Source: an uncultured Lachnospiraceae bacterium
Lineage (GTDB): Bacteria; Bacillota; Clostridia; Lachnospirales; Lachnospiraceae
DNA length: 8,623 bases
Assembly (NCBI GenBank): GCA_945787485.1
Contig: CALZHV010000084.1
Coordinates: forward strand, 1-8,623
Direction: 5' to 3'
The position numbers and the translations under genes were made by a program. Under the pieces are notes generated by a model. It worked only from the letters and a program-made list of their open reading frames with translations. It had not been told where the DNA came from and ran no database searches. Each line of letters begins with the position of its first letter. The first letter of the stretch is position 1. Shown piece by piece: positions 6,066 through 8,623 of this stretch.

Positions 6066-7283
6066 ATGATTTGTTCAAATTGTGGAGCAGATAATAAGCC
6101 AGACAGCAAATTCTGCGAAAAATGTGGAACAGTTTTGGGTTTTATTGGAGAATCAGCAAGTGATATCAAACCAATGGAACAGCCGGAACAAAAAAAGGTA
6201 GTAATAACAGATGTACAAAATGAGGTAAAACCACAGGTATCACCAATGCCGGGAAGTCCAATGCCGGGAAGCCCGATGCCGGGAAGTCCGATGCCGGGAA
6301 GTCCGATGCCGGGAAGCCCAATGCCGGGAGCTCCTGTTCAGGGAGGTCCTGTTCCTGTGATGCCGGTAAATCAGGAGCCACCAATGCCTGAAAGTTTGGC
6401 AGCTACAGTACCTGAAAAAGCAGAAACAGAGAAAACAGAACAAGCTCATGACGCAAGTGATGACAGTACAACAGTTCTTACAGGTGAGCTTAGAACACCT
6501 GTAGGCGGAGCTATGGGATTTGGAAATGCGGAGGCACCTAAATTCCAGAATCAGGAAGAACAGCCTGTACAGCCGGGAGCGGATCAACAGCCACCTGTAC
6601 AGCCACCTAAACAGGAAAAACAACCAAAGAAAAAGAAAGAAAAAGATCCTAATAAGAAAAAATGCCCGGTTGGCGCAGTAGTTTACATAATTATTTCTGC
6701 GGTTGCGATTTTTATTTTAGTAATTGCTTTAGCCGCTGTATTTTTGATATCAAATAAGAAGATTAAAGATCTTAAAAACAGTCTTGATTTTGCTGATTTA
6801 AATCTTGAGCAGCAGGTAGAATATTATGAAACTGAGCTTGATAACAAAAATTCTGAAATTGATTCATTGAATGGTCAGATAGATGATCTTAATGACAAGG
6901 TTGCCATGTGCGAAGAAGATATTGCAAAATATCAGCAGACAAATGATTCATATACAACTTATGATTCTTTGATTAAATTTGCAGATGAAACATCAACAGG
7001 ACAGGGATATGCAGATTTCTTTGTAAGTGATACTGTAATTCATTTGTCAGGTAATGAAGAAGTTGCCGTTCAGGTTTATTTTAGAGATATTACAGAAAAT
7101 GACAGTGTGGAATATCTTACAAATGACAAAAATATTGCAGCCTGTGAGTGGGGAACTGAGTGGACAGAGCATAATGTGGCTACACTTTACATTTCTTCAG
7201 GCGGAACGAAGGGTAATACAATTGTCACAATCTCAAATTCAGTAAACGATGAAAAAATCGAAATATATGTATATGCAGATTAA
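6066..7283 (+). CDS. Zinc-ribbon, proline-rich, single-pass membrane protein with an extracytoplasmic coiled coil
   Basis: No named family is recognised over the full 405 aa, but the parts are clear. Residues 3-20 form a CxxC-x10-CxxC zinc ribbon (C3, C6, C17, C20). Residues 60-89 are six PMPG[S/A] pentapeptides, followed by a Pro/Gln/Glu-rich disordered stretch to about 182. A Lys-rich patch (183-199) precedes a transmembrane helix (about 203-228). By the positive-inside rule this puts the zinc ribbon and proline tract in the cytoplasm. Residues about 229-292 read as a coiled coil (for example EIDSLNGQIDDLNDKV). The last about 90 residues look beta-rich, with a VATLYISSGGTKGNTIVTIS stretch resembling Ig-like (Big_2-type) domains; this is inference. 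GGAGG at 6055-6059 lies 6 nt before the ATG. The gene is closely coupled to the upstream acetyltransferase and ends in a strong terminator. It may be an envelope sensor or scaffold, but no function can be assigned. Confidence 0.88.
   Translation: MICSNCGADNKPDSKFCEKCGTVLGFIGESASDIKPMEQPEQKKVVITDVQNEVKPQVSPMPGSPMPGSPMPGSPMPGSPMPGSPMPGAPVQGGPVPVMPVNQEPPMPESLAATVPEKAETEKTEQAHDASDDSTTVLTGELRTPVGGAMGFGNAEAPKFQNQEEQPVQPGADQQPPVQPPKQEKQPKKKKEKDPNKKKCPVGAVVYIIISAVAIFILVIALAAVFLISNKKIKDLKNSLDFADLNLEQQVEYYETELDNKNSEIDSLNGQIDDLNDKVAMCEEDIAKYQQTNDSYTTYDSLIKFADETSTGQGYADFFVSDTVIHLSGNEEVAVQVYFRDITENDSVEYLTNDKNIAACEWGTEWTEHNVATLYISSGGTKGNTIVTISNSVNDEKIEIYVYAD
6243..6332 (+). repeat. Six in-frame 15-bp tandem repeats encoding PMPG[S/A]
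   Basis: Six adjacent 15-bp units start at 6243, 6258, 6273, 6288, 6303 and 6318. The consensus is cc[a/g]atgccgggaag[t/c]; the last unit ends in gct (Ala). A decayed seventh unit (PVQGG) follows. The few differences between units are synonymous third-position changes plus the final Ser-to-Ala, so the tract expanded recently. Copy number should vary among strains without breaking the frame. Confidence 0.95.
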
Positions 7284-7292
7284 GCAGAATAA

Positions 7293-7320
7293 GAGACTCG
7301 CTTTATGCGAGTCTCATTTT
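7293..7320 (+). terminator. Intrinsic terminator after the zinc-ribbon membrane protein gene
   Basis: A perfect 9-bp GC-rich stem, GAGACTCGC (7293-7301) with GCGAGTCTC (7307-7315), encloses a 5-nt loop (tttat). It is followed by attttg with a short T-run. It begins 9 nt after the stop codon and separates the acetyltransferase/zinc-ribbon unit from glf. Confidence 0.9.
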
Positions 7321-7324
7321 GTAA

Positions 7325-7354
7325 TTGCCATCCGATAAAATGAGGAAATTATAT
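7325..7354 (+). promoter_or_regulatory. Possible weak promoter for glf
   Basis: TTGCCA (7325-7330) is followed after 18 bp by TTATAT (7349-7354). The match to consensus is moderate. A promoter is expected here because a strong terminator lies just upstream, but the -10 is not clear-cut. Confidence 0.35.
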
Positions 7355-7361
7355 ATTGAAT

Positions 7362-7368
7362 GGAGGAG
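7362..7368 (+). promoter_or_regulatory. Ribosome binding site that fixes the glf start
   Basis: GGAGGAG lies 9 nt before ATG 7378. The in-frame ATG at 7360 overlaps this site and has no ribosome binding site of its own, so initiation at 7378 is much more likely. Confidence 0.85.
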
Positions 7369-7377
7369 TTTATAAAG

Positions 7378-8487
7378 ATGTATGATTATTTAGTAGTAGG
7401 AGCAGGATTGTATGGTGCGGTTTTCGCACATGAAGCGAAGGTAGCGGGAAAATCCGTTTTAGTTATAGACAGAAGAGACAACATAGCGGGAAATGTTTAT
7501 ACAGAGAAGGTTGAAGGTATAAATTTCCATAAATATGGTGCTCATATTTTCCATACAAATGATAAAGAAGTGTGGGAATATGTTTCCCAATTTGCAACAT
7601 TTAACAGATTTACTAATTCTCCGGTTGCGAATTACAAAGGTGAAATATATTCTATGCCATTCAACATGTATACATTTAATAAAATGTGGAATGTTGTAAC
7701 TCCTGAAGAGGCGATGGCTAAGATTGAAGAGCAGAAAAAGGAAATTAAAGGGGAGCCTCAAAATCTTGAAGAGCAGGCTATAAGTCTTGTGGGCAGAGAT
7801 ATATACGAAAAGCTTGTAAAGGGTTATACGGAAAAGCAATGGGGAAGAGATTGTAAAGAGCTGCCTGCATTTATTATAAAAAGACTGCCGGTAAGATTTA
7901 CTTATGATAACAATTATTTTAATGCGTTATATCAGGGAATTCCAATCGGCGGATATACAAAAATGGTTGAAAATATGCTTGACGGAATAGAAGTAAAGCT
8001 TGGCGTAGATTATCTTTTGGATAAAGAAAAATATGATGAAATGGCGGACAAGGTAGTATATACAGGCGCGATTGATGCTTATTTTGATTACAAGTTAGGA
8101 ACCCTTTCTTATCGTTCGGTAAGATTTGAAAATGAGGTGCTTGATATACCAAGCTTCCAGGGAAATGCCGCAGTTAACTATACAGACAGAGAAACACCTT
8201 GGACACGTATAATAGAACACAAATGGTTTGAATTCGGTAAGGATGAGGACGGAAATGATTTGCCGAAAACAATTATTAGCCGTGAGTACAGCTCTGAGTG
8301 GAAACCGGGAGATGAACCTTATTATCCTGTAAATGATGAGAAAAACGGCGCACTTTACGCAAAGTATAAAGAATTGGCGGATAAAGAAGAGAAAGTAATA
8401 TTTGGCGGACGTTTGGGTGAATACAAATATTATGATATGGATCAGGTAATTGCAGCAGCACTTTCATGTGCAAAAAAAGAGTTATAA
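7378..8487 (+). CDS. glf: UDP-galactopyranose mutase
   Basis: Glf is a cytoplasmic flavoenzyme that interconverts UDP-galactopyranose and UDP-galactofuranose, the donor for galactofuranose-containing surface glycans. From the start at 7378 the protein is 369 aa, typical for bacterial Glf. The N-terminus MYDYLVVGAGLYGAV carries the GxGxxG FAD-binding loop directly after the start, as usual in the family. Further family signatures are DNIAGNVYTE (34-43), YGAHIFHTN (53-61), KGYTEKQWG (148-156), RLPVRFTYDNNYF (169-181), TRIIEHKWF (276-284) and the C-terminal flavin-contacting GGRLGEYKYYDMD (343-355). R173 and R277 are at positions expected for the conserved substrate-phosphate arginines. An intrinsic terminator precedes the gene and a hairpin follows, so it is probably transcribed alone. 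No glycosyltransferase genes are adjacent within the window. Confidence 0.97.
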   Translation: MYDYLVVGAGLYGAVFAHEAKVAGKSVLVIDRRDNIAGNVYTEKVEGINFHKYGAHIFHTNDKEVWEYVSQFATFNRFTNSPVANYKGEIYSMPFNMYTFNKMWNVVTPEEAMAKIEEQKKEIKGEPQNLEEQAISLVGRDIYEKLVKGYTEKQWGRDCKELPAFIIKRLPVRFTYDNNYFNALYQGIPIGGYTKMVENMLDGIEVKLGVDYLLDKEKYDEMADKVVYTGAIDAYFDYKLGTLSYRSVRFENEVLDIPSFQGNAAVNYTDRETPWTRIIEHKWFEFGKDEDGNDLPKTIISREYSSEWKPGDEPYYPVNDEKNGALYAKYKELADKEEKVIFGGRLGEYKYYDMDQVIAAALSCAKKEL

Positions 8488-8490
8488 TCA

Positions 8491-8514
8491 GTCAGATTTT
8501 ATGATAAATCTGAC
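8491..8514 (+). terminator. Hairpin downstream of glf, possible terminator
   Basis: A perfect 9-bp stem, GTCAGATTT (8491-8499) with AAATCTGAC (8506-8514), encloses a 6-nt loop. It starts 3 nt after the glf stop. The next bases (gataatattatt) lack a proper T-run, so this may be a weak terminator, an mRNA 3' stabiliser or an operator for the next gene. Confidence 0.5.
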
Positions 8515-8565
8515 GATAATATTATTAGGTTAATATTTTGTTTTACACAAGAAGGGGGCTTACTT

Positions 8566-8623
8566 ATGGGATATGAATTAAACGCATCTATGATGTGTGC
8601 AAATTTTGGGAATCTGGAAAAAG
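8566..8623 (+). CDS. Probable ribulose-phosphate 3-epimerase family protein (partial, first 19 codons)
   Basis: An ATG at 8566 follows an AGGGGG ribosome binding site (8553-8558) with 7 nt spacing. The only visible sequence is MGYELNASMMCANFGNLEK, cut by the window edge. This resembles the first beta strand and loop of pentose-5-phosphate 3-epimerases, whose N-termini read like L.PSMMCA[D/N]F.NL, where the Ser begins the active site of the TIM barrel. Family members interconvert ribulose-5-phosphate and xylulose-5-phosphate, or act on allulose-6-phosphate. Nineteen residues cannot separate these, so no symbol is given. Confidence 0.6.
   Translation, partial: MGYELNASMMCANFGNLEK

Noticed and set aside
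6166..6623. Minus-strand frames with regular Arg/His/Ser repeats
   Set aside because: The apparent repeat is the complement of the PMPGS coding repeat in the real plus-strand gene.
7360..7377. Six-residue N-terminal extension of glf (start at 7360)
   Set aside because: The upstream ATG overlaps the ribosome binding site of ATG 7378, and the FAD-binding motif normally begins right at the N-terminus of Glf.

Overview
The window is AT-rich, compactly coded DNA with strong AGGAGG-type ribosome binding sites and sigma-A-like promoters. The gene set includes a Csp-like cytoplasmic subtilase, an EpsC-type serine acetyltransferase, a DUF1887-type CARF nuclease and a zinc-ribbon membrane protein. Together these suggest a Gram-positive anaerobe of the class Clostridia, probably a Lachnospiraceae relative. 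This taxonomic placement is an inference from style and gene content; no rRNA or other marker gene is present.

Layout. (1) 1-860, minus strand: the 5' part of a membrane-anchored coiled-coil protein of unknown function. It runs off the left edge inside a tandem hexapeptide repeat (VDD[N/A]VS). (2) 861-1149: a divergent control region with a good promoter for the rightward gene, a palindrome over its -35 box and a 13-bp perfect inverted repeat bracketing it. (3) 1150-2343: an orphan CARF-domain nuclease of the Card1/Can2 (DUF1887) type, followed after 25 bp by (4) nadA, quinolinate synthase (2369-3292). (5) 3348-5063: a cytoplasmic subtilisin-like protease with an intact catalytic triad and a Csp-like layout. 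(6) 5154-6047: serine O-acetyltransferase with its own extended -10 promoter, followed after 18 bp by (7) 6066-7283, a zinc-ribbon/proline-rich/transmembrane/coiled-coil protein. A clear intrinsic terminator closes that unit at 7293-7320. (8) 7378-8487: glf, UDP-galactopyranose mutase, then a hairpin. (9) 8566-8623: the first 19 codons of a probable ribulose-phosphate 3-epimerase family gene.

How the genes relate. Most are housekeeping or envelope genes: NAD and cysteine precursor synthesis and a galactofuranose precursor. The exception is the CARF nuclease. Its family answers cyclic oligoadenylate made during type III CRISPR immunity, yet no cas gene, CRISPR array or cyclase is visible here. 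It shares a divergent control region with the repeat-bearing membrane protein and seems to be co-transcribed with nadA. That left third of the window is the part most worth following up.
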